Source: Marinomonas sp. KMM3893 (GTDB lineage: Bacteria > Pseudomonadota > Gammaproteobacteria > Pseudomonadales > Marinomonadaceae). From it: DNA of 64,000 bases. Below the pieces are notes generated by a model. That model had not been told where the DNA came from. It saw nothing but the letters and a program-made list of their open reading frames with translations, and made no database searches. The DNA is taken from positions 496,001 through 560,000 of the forward strand of contig NZ_SJSC01000001.1 of assembly GCF_004352855.1 (NCBI RefSeq), given 5' to 3'. Below are positions 19,708 to 28,157 of the stretch, one piece after another. Each line of letters starts with the position of its first letter. The stretch's first letter is position 1. The position numbers and the translations under genes are program-made.

Positions 19708-20403
19708 ATGTCATTAAGCCCAGGTGACCTAGAAGCAATTTGGCTAACGCTGAAGCTTGCGGTATTGGTCACCAGTTTGTTATTAATCATAAGCACACCG
19801 ATTGCTTGGTGGCTGGCGCGTACGCAATCTTGGTTAAAAGCGCCGATCAACGCCATTGTCGCTATGCCATTGGTGTTGCCGCCCACCGTACTAGGGTTTT
19901 ATTTACTGCTTTTTCTAGGCCCTGATGGTGCGCTCGGCTCAGCGCTAAACTCGCTCGGGCTGTCGCCCCTGCCCTTTAGCTTTAGTGGCTTAGTTGTCGC
20001 TTCCATGATTTATTCTTTGCCCTTTGTGGTGCAACCCATTCAAAATGCGTTTTCAGCCATGGGTCAACGTCCATTAGAAGTCGCAGCCACATTACGAGCT
20101 TCCCCTTGGGACCGTTTTATCCACGTCGCGCTTCCTCTGGCAAAACCCGGTTACCTTAGCGCGGCGGTGCTGGGCTTTGCCCACACCGTAGGGGAATTTG
20201 GCGTTATTTTGATGATTGGCGGTAATATCGAAGGGGAAACACGCGTGCTTTCTGTGCAGATTTACGACCATGTAGAAGCGCTAGAATACGGCCAAGCCCA
20301 TCTCCTCTCCTTGCTTATGGTGGCCTTTGCTTTTTGTGTTTTAGCGCTGCTTTATTCGCTGCAAAAACGCACTAAAAGCACCCCTCATTTTGGGCCTTAT
20401 TAA
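19708..20403 (+). CDS. modB: molybdate ABC transporter, permease
   Basis: Inner-membrane permease of the molybdate importer, 231 residues with about five TM helices. The coupling motif EVAATLRASPWDRFIHVALPLAKPG is the ModC-contacting EAA loop, and FAHTVGEFGVILMIGGNIEGETR is typical of ModB. It begins 12 bases after modA. Confidence 0.96.
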   Translation: MSLSPGDLEAIWLTLKLAVLVTSLLLIISTPIAWWLARTQSWLKAPINAIVAMPLVLPPTVLGFYLLLFLGPDGALGSALNSLGLSPLPFSFSGLVVASMIYSLPFVVQPIQNAFSAMGQRPLEVAATLRASPWDRFIHVALPLAKPGYLSAAVLGFAHTVGEFGVILMIGGNIEGETRVLSVQIYDHVEALEYGQAHLLSLLMVAFAFCVLALLYSLQKRTKSTPHFGPY

Positions 20404-20405
20404 TA

Positions 20406-21485
20406 ATGACTGATTTGACAATACGCCTAACCAAACAGCATTCTGACGATTTTTCTTTATCGGTTAATCTAGATTTACCAAACCAAGGAGTGACGGCGTT
20501 ATTTGGTCGCTCAGGCTCAGGTAAAACAACACTTCTGCGCTGTATTGCGGGCTTAGAAAGAAGCGAAAACAGCGACATCAGCCTAAACGGTGAACGCTGG
20601 CAAAGCACAACAAACTGGCTCCCTGCCCACAAACGCCCGATAGGTTATGTTTTTCAAGAAGCCAGCTTATTCCCTCATCTAACCGCTAAGGGAAACCTCG
20701 ACTTTGCGATAAAAAGAGCCGACGCCAAGCGCACCATCATTGATTATGCGGATGTCATCGCCTTAATGGGTCTGCAGCCACTGCTAGCAAAATACCCAAA
20801 TCAATTGTCGGGAGGGGAACGTCAACGTATCGCCATCGCGCGTGCGCTATTAATCCAGCCGAAATTATTGCTAATGGACGAGCCTCTGTCCGCTTTAGAT
20901 GATTCTTTAAAACAGGACATACTCCCTTATCTGGAAGCTTTATGTCACCGCGTGCAAATTCCCATTCTATACATTAGCCACTCTATCGATGAGGTCATTC
21001 GCCTAGCCGATCATCTGGTTATTTTAGAAAATGGAAAAGTCATCGAGCAAGGCGCAACCCAAGCCGTACTTGGACAATCCCCCACGGCGCTAGCTCAAGG
21101 TCAAGACACCAGTGTGCTTATCTCAGGCACGGTTATTGAACAGAATGATGAATGGGGGCTATCGACCTTACACTTTGACAATCATCAAATGATGGTCAAA
21201 CAAGGCCGTGAAAAGATAGGCGACACTGTACGCTTAAGAGTGCAATCAAGAGACGTCAGCATCTCACTTTCCCATGCAGACAATTCAAGTATTTTAAATC
21301 GCTTACCGGTATTGATCGATGAACTGATCAAAGACCCGCAAGACTCAAGCACCATGATGGTCAGAATGCTCGCAGGAAACACGCCTATTCTGGCCAACAT
21401 TACCGCCTTGTCCGCCCAACGCTTAAATTTACACCAAGGTCAGGCCGTCATCGCGCAAATCAAATCAGCGGCGGTGTTACGCTGA
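20406..21485 (+). CDS. modC: molybdate ABC transporter, ATP-binding protein
   Basis: ATPase of the ModABC importer, 359 residues. Walker A is GRSGSGKTTL, the signature is LSGGERQRIAIARAL, and Walker B is LLLMDEPLSAL. The C-terminal Mop/TOBE domain (about 290-355) can bind molybdate in relatives. It follows modB by two bases, so translation is probably coupled. Confidence 0.96.
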   Translation: MTDLTIRLTKQHSDDFSLSVNLDLPNQGVTALFGRSGSGKTTLLRCIAGLERSENSDISLNGERWQSTTNWLPAHKRPIGYVFQEASLFPHLTAKGNLDFAIKRADAKRTIIDYADVIALMGLQPLLAKYPNQLSGGERQRIAIARALLIQPKLLLMDEPLSALDDSLKQDILPYLEALCHRVQIPILYISHSIDEVIRLADHLVILENGKVIEQGATQAVLGQSPTALAQGQDTSVLISGTVIEQNDEWGLSTLHFDNHQMMVKQGREKIGDTVRLRVQSRDVSISLSHADNSSILNRLPVLIDELIKDPQDSSTMMVRMLAGNTPILANITALSAQRLNLHQGQAVIAQIKSAAVLR

Positions 21486-21523
21486 CCATATTGCGTCAAG
21501 GGTAGCCGAAAAGAGAGGCTTTA

Positions 21524-22162
21524 TTAAATTTCTTCAGCCAGCTGACGCAGAAAATCGCGCATGAAGTTTTCTCTTGATTTGCCCTCTTTTCGCGCCGCGC
21601 TCGTATTTAGGGTGTCAGCAATGTGAAAGAGTTTTTTATAAAAATGATCAATACTGAAAGTGACATCGTCCGCTTGACGCTGCTCACAAAAAGGATCGTT
21701 TAAAGAATACAAACGCCGCCCAAGCGCGCCACTCACTTGCATGCAACGCGCCACGCCAATCGCACCTAAGGCATCAAGACGGTCGGCATCTTGTACTATT
21801 TTAGCTTCTAGTGTTTCAGGGGACACATTGGCACTAAAACTATGGGCACGTATCGCATGGTGAATCGCTGCATGATATTGCGACGGATAGCCAATATCAG
21901 ATAAGAACTCAACCGCCTTATCGGCCGCTATGGTTGACGCTTTGGTTCTATCTGGATGGTTCTTCGGCACAGAAAAGCAATCGTGCAACCAAGCCGCTGG
22001 CACAACAATCGCCCACTCTGCCGCTTCTTCTAGCGCCAATTTTTTGGCGACGCGAACCACTCGCTCTATGTGGTGAATATCATGGGCGACATCTGCTATG
22101 CTGGCTTGCTCGATAAAATCACGGCACTTGTCTTCGTATGCCATGAGCCAAGTATCAGACAT
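21524..22162 (-). CDS. HD-domain phosphohydrolase (YedJ-like)
   Basis: A 212-residue metal-dependent phosphohydrolase of unknown substrate. The metal ligands are in VAHDIHHIERVVRVA, AAWLHDCFSV and VQDADRLDALGAIGVAR, the standard H...HD...D pattern of stand-alone HD proteins such as E. coli YedJ. No signal peptide is seen. It converges on modC with a gap of 38 bases, and its promoter must lie in the 154 bases before the divergent Gate-domain gene. Confidence 0.88.
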   Translation of the reverse strand: MSDTWLMAYEDKCRDFIEQASIADVAHDIHHIERVVRVAKKLALEEAAEWAIVVPAAWLHDCFSVPKNHPDRTKASTIAADKAVEFLSDIGYPSQYHAAIHHAIRAHSFSANVSPETLEAKIVQDADRLDALGAIGVARCMQVSGALGRRLYSLNDPFCEQRQADDVTFSIDHFYKKLFHIADTLNTSAARKEGKSRENFMRDFLRQLAEEI

Positions 22163-22316
22163 AAATCATTCTCTTTTTGCGTTGGGTGTTGCGCATCATA
22201 CTCGTATTCAAGGCGAAGTTTAAGAACGATCAAAACAAAGCAAGCCTTCTATTTAGCGCGTTTTTTCTATACATTGCCGCTCTATTGCTGTTTTTTACTA
22301 TCAACAGGAACACTTG

Positions 22317-23255
22317 ATGGACCAGTTTATTTCTCTTGTACTCGTCTCCGGTAAAGCGGGACTTGATATGGCCTTGTACATTTTATTGCCCATGATGGTT
22401 ATCATGCTCGCCATTATGAAATTGCTTGATGCTAAAGGCGTTTTAAGTTGGCTATGCGATAAAATTGCACCAGTTACTCGTCTATTTGGTATTCCTGGAC
22501 TCGGCGTTTTTGCCGCGTTAAAAATCACCTTCGTAAGTTTTGCCGCGCCCATCGCAACCTTGTCCTTAATGGATAAGAACGGCACCAACGAGCGTCACTT
22601 GGCAGCCACCATCGCGATGGTACTCGCCATGTCACAAGCCAACGCGGCGTTTCCATTAGCCGCTGTCGGGCTTAATGTCGGTATTTTAATCGCGACTTCG
22701 TTTGTGGGTGGGTTAGCCGCGGCGGCCGTCACCTATTACCTGTTCACAAAAAGTTGGGATAGTAGAGAAGTCACCGATGAAGACAATACCGCCCCCGCTC
22801 ATTATGAAGGGAAAAAGAGCGTCTTACAGATTTTGTCTGACGGTGGACAAGAAGGTATGCGCTTGGCGCTCGGCATGATTCCTATGCTGATTATTGCGAT
22901 CTTTTTTGTCAATTTACTCAAAGCTCTCCATGTCATTGACTATTTAGCGCCTCTTCTAGCCCCAGCTCTTAGCCTAATCCATTTGCCTGAAGCCAGTGTT
23001 TTACCACTCGTCACCAAATTTATCGCAGGTGGCACCGCTTACGTTGGCATCACCATCGACTTAGTCAAACAAGGTGCCATTAGCGTTACAGAACTTAATC
23101 GCATGGCTGGATTTGCGACCAATCCTCTTGATATCGCAGGCATTGCTATTTTCGCTGCCGCCGGAACACGCATTAACAAAGTGATGCGTGTGGCCATATA
23201 CGGCGGCCTGATCGGCATGCTATTACGCGGCGTATTGCACTTAATCATTTTCTAA
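22317..23255 (+). CDS. nucleoside-recognition (Gate) domain membrane protein
   Basis: A 312-residue inner-membrane protein with about eight TM segments and two Gate domains. The repeats share FAALKITFVSFAAPIATLSLM and LPLVTKFIAGGTAYVGITIDL patterns. Relatives include SpmA/SpmB-like and YjiH-like proteins whose substrate is unknown. AGGA lies seven bases before the ATG at 22317; a TTG one codon upstream is less likely. It converges on ompW, and a shared terminator hairpin separates them. Confidence 0.82.
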   Translation: MDQFISLVLVSGKAGLDMALYILLPMMVIMLAIMKLLDAKGVLSWLCDKIAPVTRLFGIPGLGVFAALKITFVSFAAPIATLSLMDKNGTNERHLAATIAMVLAMSQANAAFPLAAVGLNVGILIATSFVGGLAAAAVTYYLFTKSWDSREVTDEDNTAPAHYEGKKSVLQILSDGGQEGMRLALGMIPMLIIAIFFVNLLKALHVIDYLAPLLAPALSLIHLPEASVLPLVTKFIAGGTAYVGITIDLVKQGAISVTELNRMAGFATNPLDIAGIAIFAAAGTRINKVMRVAIYGGLIGMLLRGVLHLIIF

Positions 23256-23280
23256 ACCGCGCCTTTATAAACACGTTTTG

Positions 23281-23313
23281 CCAGACACTTTTTCCAGACA
23301 CTTTTTCCAGACA
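23281..23313. repeat. short tandem repeat, 13-base unit
   Basis: Two exact copies of CCAGACACTTTTT (23281-23293 and 23294-23306) followed by a partial copy CCAGACA (23307-23313). It lies between two convergent genes and has no coding role. It probably arose by replication slippage. Confidence 0.85.
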
Positions 23314-23321
23314 ATACAAAA

Positions 23322-23355
23322 CGCCCCTGCATGATGACACATCAATACAGGGGCG
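23322..23355. terminator. terminator hairpin between convergent genes
   Basis: Arms CGCCCCTG (23322-23329) and CAGGGGCG (23348-23355) with an 18-base loop. On the minus strand it is followed by TTTTG, so it fits termination of ompW best; it may also serve the plus-strand Gate-domain gene. Confidence 0.75.
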
Positions 23356-23380
23356 CTTTAGTGGTTTAACACATCACATT

Positions 23381-23992
23381 TTAAAAGGTGTAACCCACAC
23401 CGAGCATAACGGAGACAGGGTCAATTTCTGTATGAATAGTACCTACTGACTCAGTACGCACATCGGTATCAATGTCCATGTACCAAATTGACGCATTTGC
23501 AAACCAGTTTTCTGCAAATTTTGCATCCACCCCTGCTTGAACCGTCCAACCCATTGAGTCGTCTACGTTAATATCATCACTGGATAAAACCCCTTTGCCT
23601 TTTTCATCAAAGAAGAAAGTGTAATTCACACCAGCACCAACATAAGGACGGATTTTGCTGTCCGCTTGAGCAAAATAATATTGCACCATCAAAGACGGTG
23701 GCAATTGAGACACCTCGGCAACTTTATCACCGTCAAGCTTAACGTCATGCGTAAAAGGGGTTGCTAACAACAGCTCAACACCAATATTGTCTGTTGCCAT
23801 GTAAGTAAAGGTCGCCGCTAATTGAGTGTCGTCATCAATTTTCAGCTCATTACCACCAACGTCATCACTGCTCTCATTCGGCATCACAATCGCGGCACCA
23901 CCACGGACGAAAAAATCGCCTTCATTATGAGCAAGCGCAACAGAAGAGCAAAGAGCAGAAACAAGGGCAACAGGGATAAATGCTTTCATCAT
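23381..23992 (-). CDS. ompW: outer membrane protein OmpW
   Basis: Eight-stranded beta-barrel of the outer membrane, 203 residues. The signal peptide ends near SSVALA, and the mature part opens HNEGDFFVRGGAAIV. The motifs LPPSLMVQYYF and KIRPYVGAGVNYTFFF and the terminal aromatic VMLGVGYTF are diagnostic. The frame is open 14 codons upstream, but AGGA six bases before the first of two adjacent ATG codons supports 23992. An FNR-like box lies 68 bases upstream, as expected for a gene that FNR controls in E. coli. Confidence 0.92.
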   Translation of the reverse strand: MMKAFIPVALVSALCSSVALAHNEGDFFVRGGAAIVMPNESSDDVGGNELKIDDDTQLAATFTYMATDNIGVELLLATPFTHDVKLDGDKVAEVSQLPPSLMVQYYFAQADSKIRPYVGAGVNYTFFFDEKGKGVLSSDDINVDDSMGWTVQAGVDAKFAENWFANASIWYMDIDTDVRTESVGTIHTEIDPVSVMLGVGYTF

Positions 23993-24060
23993 CAGATTCC
24001 TTTTTTGGTCAAACGAAATATCAATGACCAGCAAGGTAACAAGTCTGATGAGAATAAATC

Positions 24061-24074
24061 TTAATCTAGATCAA
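24061..24074 (-). promoter_or_regulatory. FNR/ANR-type box upstream of ompW
   Basis: Read on the minus strand the site is TTGATCTAGATTAA, matching the FNR consensus TTGAT-N4-ATCAA at nine of ten positions. It ends 68 bases before the ompW start codon, compatible with activation from near -41. It suggests oxygen-dependent expression of ompW. Confidence 0.6.
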
Positions 24075-24240
24075 GGTTTTCCGGAGGCGAGCTGACAAGC
24101 ACAACAAAACCCGAACATAGATCAATAAAAAACAACTCTTTAGCCGCCCTAATCCGTTACTCACCCCATCACCATTCTGGTTTTATACGGCCAAACAATG
24201 ACACAACTAAAAAAACCACACTAGTAAACCTGCGTTTTAT

Positions 24241-24264
24241 TTTTGGTAAACAGATTTACCAAAA
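24241..24264. promoter_or_regulatory. perfect palindrome upstream of the EamA transporter
   Basis: Arms TTTTGGTAAA (24241-24250) and TTTACCAAAA (24255-24264) flank the spacer CAGA. A further half-site TTACCAAAG follows at 24265. It ends 55 bases before the start codon, the place for a repressor or activator site. No regulator gene is adjacent. Confidence 0.6.
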
Positions 24265-24319
24265 TTACCAAAGTCGTTAAACTTAGCGTCACTTTTGATG
24301 AACTTTCTGGAATTTAACC

Positions 24320-25201
24320 ATGCCAATACTTATTGCCGTCACTTTTTTATGGGCATTCTCATTTAGCCTGATCGGCGTTTACCTAGCGGGGCAAGTGGAT
24401 GCTTGGTTCTCGGTATTAATGCGCGTCGCCCTCGCCACTCTCGTCTTTTTACCCTTCTTAAAATGGCGTCAAATAGAAGCTAAAACCGCCTTGTTACTGA
24501 TGATATGTGGTGCCTTTCAATTGGGCATTATGTATGGCTTTTATTACCAATCCTTTTTATATCTATCCGTGCCAGAAGTATTACTCTTTAGTGTTTTGAC
24601 GCCTATCTATGTGACATTGATCAATGGTCTATTCGCTAAACAATTTAACCCAGGCTTTATTTTTAGTGCTGGCGTTGCTGTCTTAGGCGCTGTCGCTATT
24701 CGCTACCAAGGTGTGGATGAAGGCTTTATCAAAGGCTTTCTGATTGTCCAAGGTGCCAATATTTGCTTTGCTGTTGGTCAAGTGGGTTATAAACGGATAA
24801 TGGAAAAAAGAACCATCGATTTGCCTCAAAGAGCCATATTTGGCTGGTTCTTTATTGGCGCATTAATAGTCGTTACGCCATGCTTTTTGTTACTAGGAGA
24901 CTTAGATAAATTACCAACAACACCATTGCAGTGGGGCATATTAACCTACCTTGGTATTATTGCTTCTGGGGTGGGATATTTTGCTTGGAATCGCGGCGCA
25001 ACACTGGTGAACATTGGTACTCTTGCTATTTCTAACAATCTGCTCATACCTGCCGGCATCCTAGTCAACCTGATATTTTGGAATCGTGACGCTGACCTAA
25101 TACGCCTTTCAATTGGCGGCGCAATCATGCTTTTTGCCCTATGGATTAATAAGCAATTTACTAAAAGTCGAGTAACACAAACATCCGTCAAAGCGGTATA
25201 A
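24320..25201 (+). CDS. EamA/DMT-family transporter
   Basis: A 293-residue inner-membrane transporter with about ten TM helices in two EamA repeats. The opening ILIAVTFLWAFSFSLIGVYL and the repeat-two segment NLLIPAGILVNLIFW fit the carboxylate/amino acid/amine group, which includes E. coli YigM, a biotin transporter. Substrate cannot be assigned from sequence. A perfect palindrome lies upstream and a bidirectional terminator downstream, so it is probably a single-gene unit. Confidence 0.87.
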   Translation: MPILIAVTFLWAFSFSLIGVYLAGQVDAWFSVLMRVALATLVFLPFLKWRQIEAKTALLLMICGAFQLGIMYGFYYQSFLYLSVPEVLLFSVLTPIYVTLINGLFAKQFNPGFIFSAGVAVLGAVAIRYQGVDEGFIKGFLIVQGANICFAVGQVGYKRIMEKRTIDLPQRAIFGWFFIGALIVVTPCFLLLGDLDKLPTTPLQWGILTYLGIIASGVGYFAWNRGATLVNIGTLAISNNLLIPAGILVNLIFWNRDADLIRLSIGGAIMLFALWINKQFTKSRVTQTSVKAV

Positions 25202-25213
25202 ATAATCTCCAAA

Positions 25214-25247
25214 CAAAAAAAAACCTGCTCTCTGGCAGGTTTTTTTA
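25214..25247. terminator. bidirectional intrinsic terminator
   Basis: The stem is CCTGC (25224-25228) with GCAGG (25235-25239), flanked by an A run on the left and a run of seven T on the right. It serves the EamA gene on the plus strand and the DUF2057 gene on the minus strand. Confidence 0.88.
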
Positions 25248-25266
25248 CATCTATAAGGCTACAAAA

Positions 25267-26001
25267 TTACTGAACTAACCAAACTTGGAAAGCTTTACGC
25301 TCAGTTGGCGTGGCTTTATTGAACCAGAATGTCAGCATTTCAAATTGTGTGTTTTTCGCTTTTGGTTGATGCGTATTATCTACCATCCAGATGCGGAAAT
25401 CTTTGCGCGTTGCCGCGTCAGATTTATTAAACCAAAACTGCATCATCTGGAACTCATTGGTTTCAGCCACTTCTTTTGGTGGTGGTGTTGGTGCGTAAGT
25501 CGCTGCAGAGCTCGCGGCATTCGCGGCTTTCACACCTGTGAAGACTTTAATTTCTTCTAGGTAATTTCGTGTTGGTTGAAAGCCCGGTTTCATCGGTAGC
25601 ATCTGATCTGTGTAATCATATTTGCTGCCAGTTTTTGCATCTACAATAGTAAAGGTAGGTTTGTCTGCGTAGTCCGATGCTTGTTGATCTTTGCGGATAT
25701 AAGGCGCTTTAAGCTCAAGCTTGGTGTCTTGTTCTACATCAAAATCGATGATGATAGGCTCTGATCTGTATAGATTTAAATCGTCGCTATTGCGGATGTT
25801 TTGGTTATAACGAACAACAACTTGGTGATGACCTTTATCAAGTTTAATATCAAAATCAGAACCAAATTTACTGGTGTCTTTAAGGTCAACGTACATAATT
25901 TCGTATGAAACTGGGACTTTAAATTCTGCGGCCATCGCATGAGTTGTCATAGCTCCAAGTAGAATCGAGCTAGCTAAAAGTCTAGTGTGCTTAAAACGCA
26001 T
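25267..26001 (-). CDS. DUF2057-family secreted protein with C-terminal tandem repeat
   Basis: A 244-residue protein with a signal peptide ending near HAMAA. The N-terminal part fits DUF2057 (YccT-like): VPVSYEIMYVD, GHHQVVVRYNQN and PIIIDFDV. Its role in E. coli relatives is not settled. The C-terminus carries two copies of an aromatic repeat, FQMMQFWFNKSDAATRKDF and FEMLTFWFNKATPTERKAF, about 36 residues apart. The ATG at 26001 has AGGGAG eight bases upstream; the open frame 12 codons further up lacks this. It is separated from its neighbours by terminators. Confidence 0.8.
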   Translation of the reverse strand: MRFKHTRLLASSILLGAMTTHAMAAEFKVPVSYEIMYVDLKDTSKFGSDFDIKLDKGHHQVVVRYNQNIRNSDDLNLYRSEPIIIDFDVEQDTKLELKAPYIRKDQQASDYADKPTFTIVDAKTGSKYDYTDQMLPMKPGFQPTRNYLEEIKVFTGVKAANAASSAATYAPTPPPKEVAETNEFQMMQFWFNKSDAATRKDFRIWMVDNTHQPKAKNTQFEMLTFWFNKATPTERKAFQVWLVQ

Positions 26002-26238
26002 ATTTGGCTCCCTAAAAGCGCGATTTGTGCCGACCACAAATCTATCTTAAGTGATGTTATTATTCGAATAATGGTCCGAACTCTGTTGTATTGCTTCAAT
26101 CTACCATAAAGCTAAAAATAGTTGAGGATTTTCTTCTGTTTTGGCGCGTAATTAATACTGATTTGTCCATTTTTCTTGATAAAAAACAATCTATTAAATC
26201 ATAAAGGTCGAATACGAATAACCCCAAACCCTAGACAC

Positions 26239-26266
26239 AAAAAAAAGCGCCGCTGCGCTTTTTTTT
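26239..26266. terminator. bidirectional intrinsic terminator
   Basis: Twelve base pairs: eight A, GCGC, a four-base loop CGCT, GCGC and eight T. It lies two bases after the stop codon of the small minus-strand lipoprotein gene. Confidence 0.9.
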
Positions 26267-26268
26267 AA

Positions 26269-26397
26269 TTACCGGCTATGTACTCGACCACCGTGCCCAC
26301 CGCCATGATGTCCATGCGGCATAAACACACACGCGGTTAACCCGACTAACAAGGACGCTAACACCATCGCTTTCATCATTCGTTTTGCTGATTTCAT
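26269..26397 (-). CDS. tiny His/Gly-rich lipoprotein
   Basis: A 42-residue protein: signal MKSAKRMMKAMVLASLLVGL, lipobox LTAC with Cys at residue 23, and a mature tail of only 20 residues containing HGHHGGGHGGRVHSR. Five histidines in that tail could bind Ni, Cu or Zn. The ATG at 26397 has GAGGAG six bases upstream, so the longer open frame above it is not needed. I know of no assigned function; short lipoproteins of this kind are common but poorly studied. Confidence 0.7.
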   Translation of the reverse strand: MKSAKRMMKAMVLASLLVGLTACVFMPHGHHGGGHGGRVHSR

Positions 26398-26548
26398 AAA
26401 AAGCTCCTCTTCACCAATAATAAAGACGAGTCTAAAGCTTCTTGAGGCTAGCCGTAAATAAGACCAAGCAAATTGTCTCACGGTATCCTCAATGATCACT
26501 AAAAAACGCAAAATTTCTGACAAAAGCCCTCAAAATCAGAGAACAAGC

Positions 26549-27964
26549 CTACTCTTTAGCAAACAAGTCGGTATCAATTATGTACAGGCGGTTGCCATCC
26601 ACTTGCTGTTTATCAAGGTATTTTTGCTCTAACTTACCTTTTGTAGACCAGGTCGCAAAGTCGTCATCGTTTAAAATGCCCAAATGGTGTGAATCAATCA
26701 CCCATAGGCCTTCCATTTTATCGTGTGGGTAATTCACGGCTTTCACCACATCTACCACCAAGGTTTTCTCAACCGGTTTAATGCCTTTTTCGGCCAATGC
26801 TGCCCAGCCTTTTTTCTCTACAAATTGCTCTAGGGTCAATCCGTCTATCATCAACCCATGGCGAGGGTCACGTGTAATAGAAGACGATAAAGGGACGCTA
26901 GACAATGGTGTGCCTGTCGTAAGGTCGATGCGGTAAATATGCTTTTGAACATTCGGGTTAGCGTCGCCATCTAATCCGCCAAGTAAAAAACCGCCATCAC
27001 GTTCATCCACTAAAAACTCATGACTGTTGAGCGCGGCTAGCTCAGAGTTCGAATTTTGCTTTTTCTCTTGGCGATACAAATACTGCTCAGATTGGCCATT
27101 GTCTAATCGAATACTGACCAGACGCGTTAAATCCCCTTTTTGCGCGGCTTTATTCGGATTCGCTAAAGTCGATTGCATAATGCCCACCAGCGTCTTTTCA
27201 TCTGGTGTAATGGCTAAACCTTCCATACCACGGTTCGCGCGACGATATTGGAATACCGCAGGCAAATGGAAACTGTCCCTGCTGTCGTTTTTAAAGGCGT
27301 TTATACGACCCATTTCAACGCCATTAGCATCGAAATGAACTATGTGTGGGCCATATTCATCACTCACCCAAAAAGTGCCATCTTTCAGCGCAACCAACCC
27401 TTCCCCATCAAGACCGTAATCATCCAACTTAATGGGATTGCTGACTTTATTGTATGGCTTGTTGGGGTTCTCCAAGATGGCATTGCCTTTGGCATCGTAT
27501 GGCGTTTCTCCCGTTCCGCCTAACGCGGATGAATTGGGTAAACCGCTTATCAAGGTACCGTCTGGGCGTTTCAATAGGATATCTTTACGCTGCTTAATCA
27601 CGCCATTTGGCATCACTTCAAACAAACCAATACGAGGCGTGTAATCCGCTACAGGGAACATCTTTCCTTTCCCTAGATCGCCAGTAAAAGCGGCATTTGG
27701 GCCACGATCTGTTAACGCATAAAACTGATTGGCATGATGAGGGTTCCCTGTCATTGCCGAACCGTAGCCACCGTTACGAATGTCAAATACTTTACCGCTT
27801 CTTGCATCCAATAAGTCGTTGCGTAAAACCCGATAAGGCAGCGGACTGCCCTCTTGTGGAAAAGACGCGGTAAAACTCGTATCGGCTGTTTTTGTCATTG
27901 TGCTAGTGCAACCAGCTAACACGCCAGCGGAAACTAAGCCGACGAGCAAAGCGTTATATTTCAT
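26549..27964 (-). CDS. esterase-like activity of phytase family lipoprotein
   Basis: A 471-residue predicted lipoprotein (lipobox LAGC, Cys at 19). The body fits the phytase-like beta-propeller domain: FYALTDRGPNAAF, DGEGLVALKDGTFWVSDEYGPHIVHFD, NRGMEGLAITPDEKTLVGIMQ and MEGLWVIDSHHLGILNDDDF. Family members are often linked to phosphate metabolism, but substrate here is unknown. It likely sits on the outer membrane or in the periplasm. The 151 bases between its stop codon and the next minus-strand gene hold no recognised feature. Confidence 0.85.
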   Translation of the reverse strand: MKYNALLVGLVSAGVLAGCTSTMTKTADTSFTASFPQEGSPLPYRVLRNDLLDARSGKVFDIRNGGYGSAMTGNPHHANQFYALTDRGPNAAFTGDLGKGKMFPVADYTPRIGLFEVMPNGVIKQRKDILLKRPDGTLISGLPNSSALGGTGETPYDAKGNAILENPNKPYNKVSNPIKLDDYGLDGEGLVALKDGTFWVSDEYGPHIVHFDANGVEMGRINAFKNDSRDSFHLPAVFQYRRANRGMEGLAITPDEKTLVGIMQSTLANPNKAAQKGDLTRLVSIRLDNGQSEQYLYRQEKKQNSNSELAALNSHEFLVDERDGGFLLGGLDGDANPNVQKHIYRIDLTTGTPLSSVPLSSSITRDPRHGLMIDGLTLEQFVEKKGWAALAEKGIKPVEKTLVVDVVKAVNYPHDKMEGLWVIDSHHLGILNDDDFATWSTKGKLEQKYLDKQQVDGNRLYIIDTDLFAKE

Positions 27965-28087
27965 CTTGTGTATCCTTCAAATGCGAACATCGTAGACGGT
28001 TAATTGCTATCCCATCAAAATACACAGAATCGATGACACTTTAATGAACACACTATGTCATCACCTAACAAGGTGTCCTAACTTCCA

Positions 28088-28129
28088 TAAAAAAACCTGA
28101 GTATGGTTGCCCAACGCTCAGGTTTTTTT
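28088..28129 (-). terminator. intrinsic terminator after the repeat lipoprotein gene
   Basis: The stem is CCTGAG (28096-28101) with CTCAGG (28117-28122), flanked by A and T runs on both sides, so it can work in both directions. It follows the minus-strand lipoprotein gene that ends at 28158. Confidence 0.82.
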
Positions 28130-28157
28130 ATTAGACAATGCTGCACCATTGACTCGA

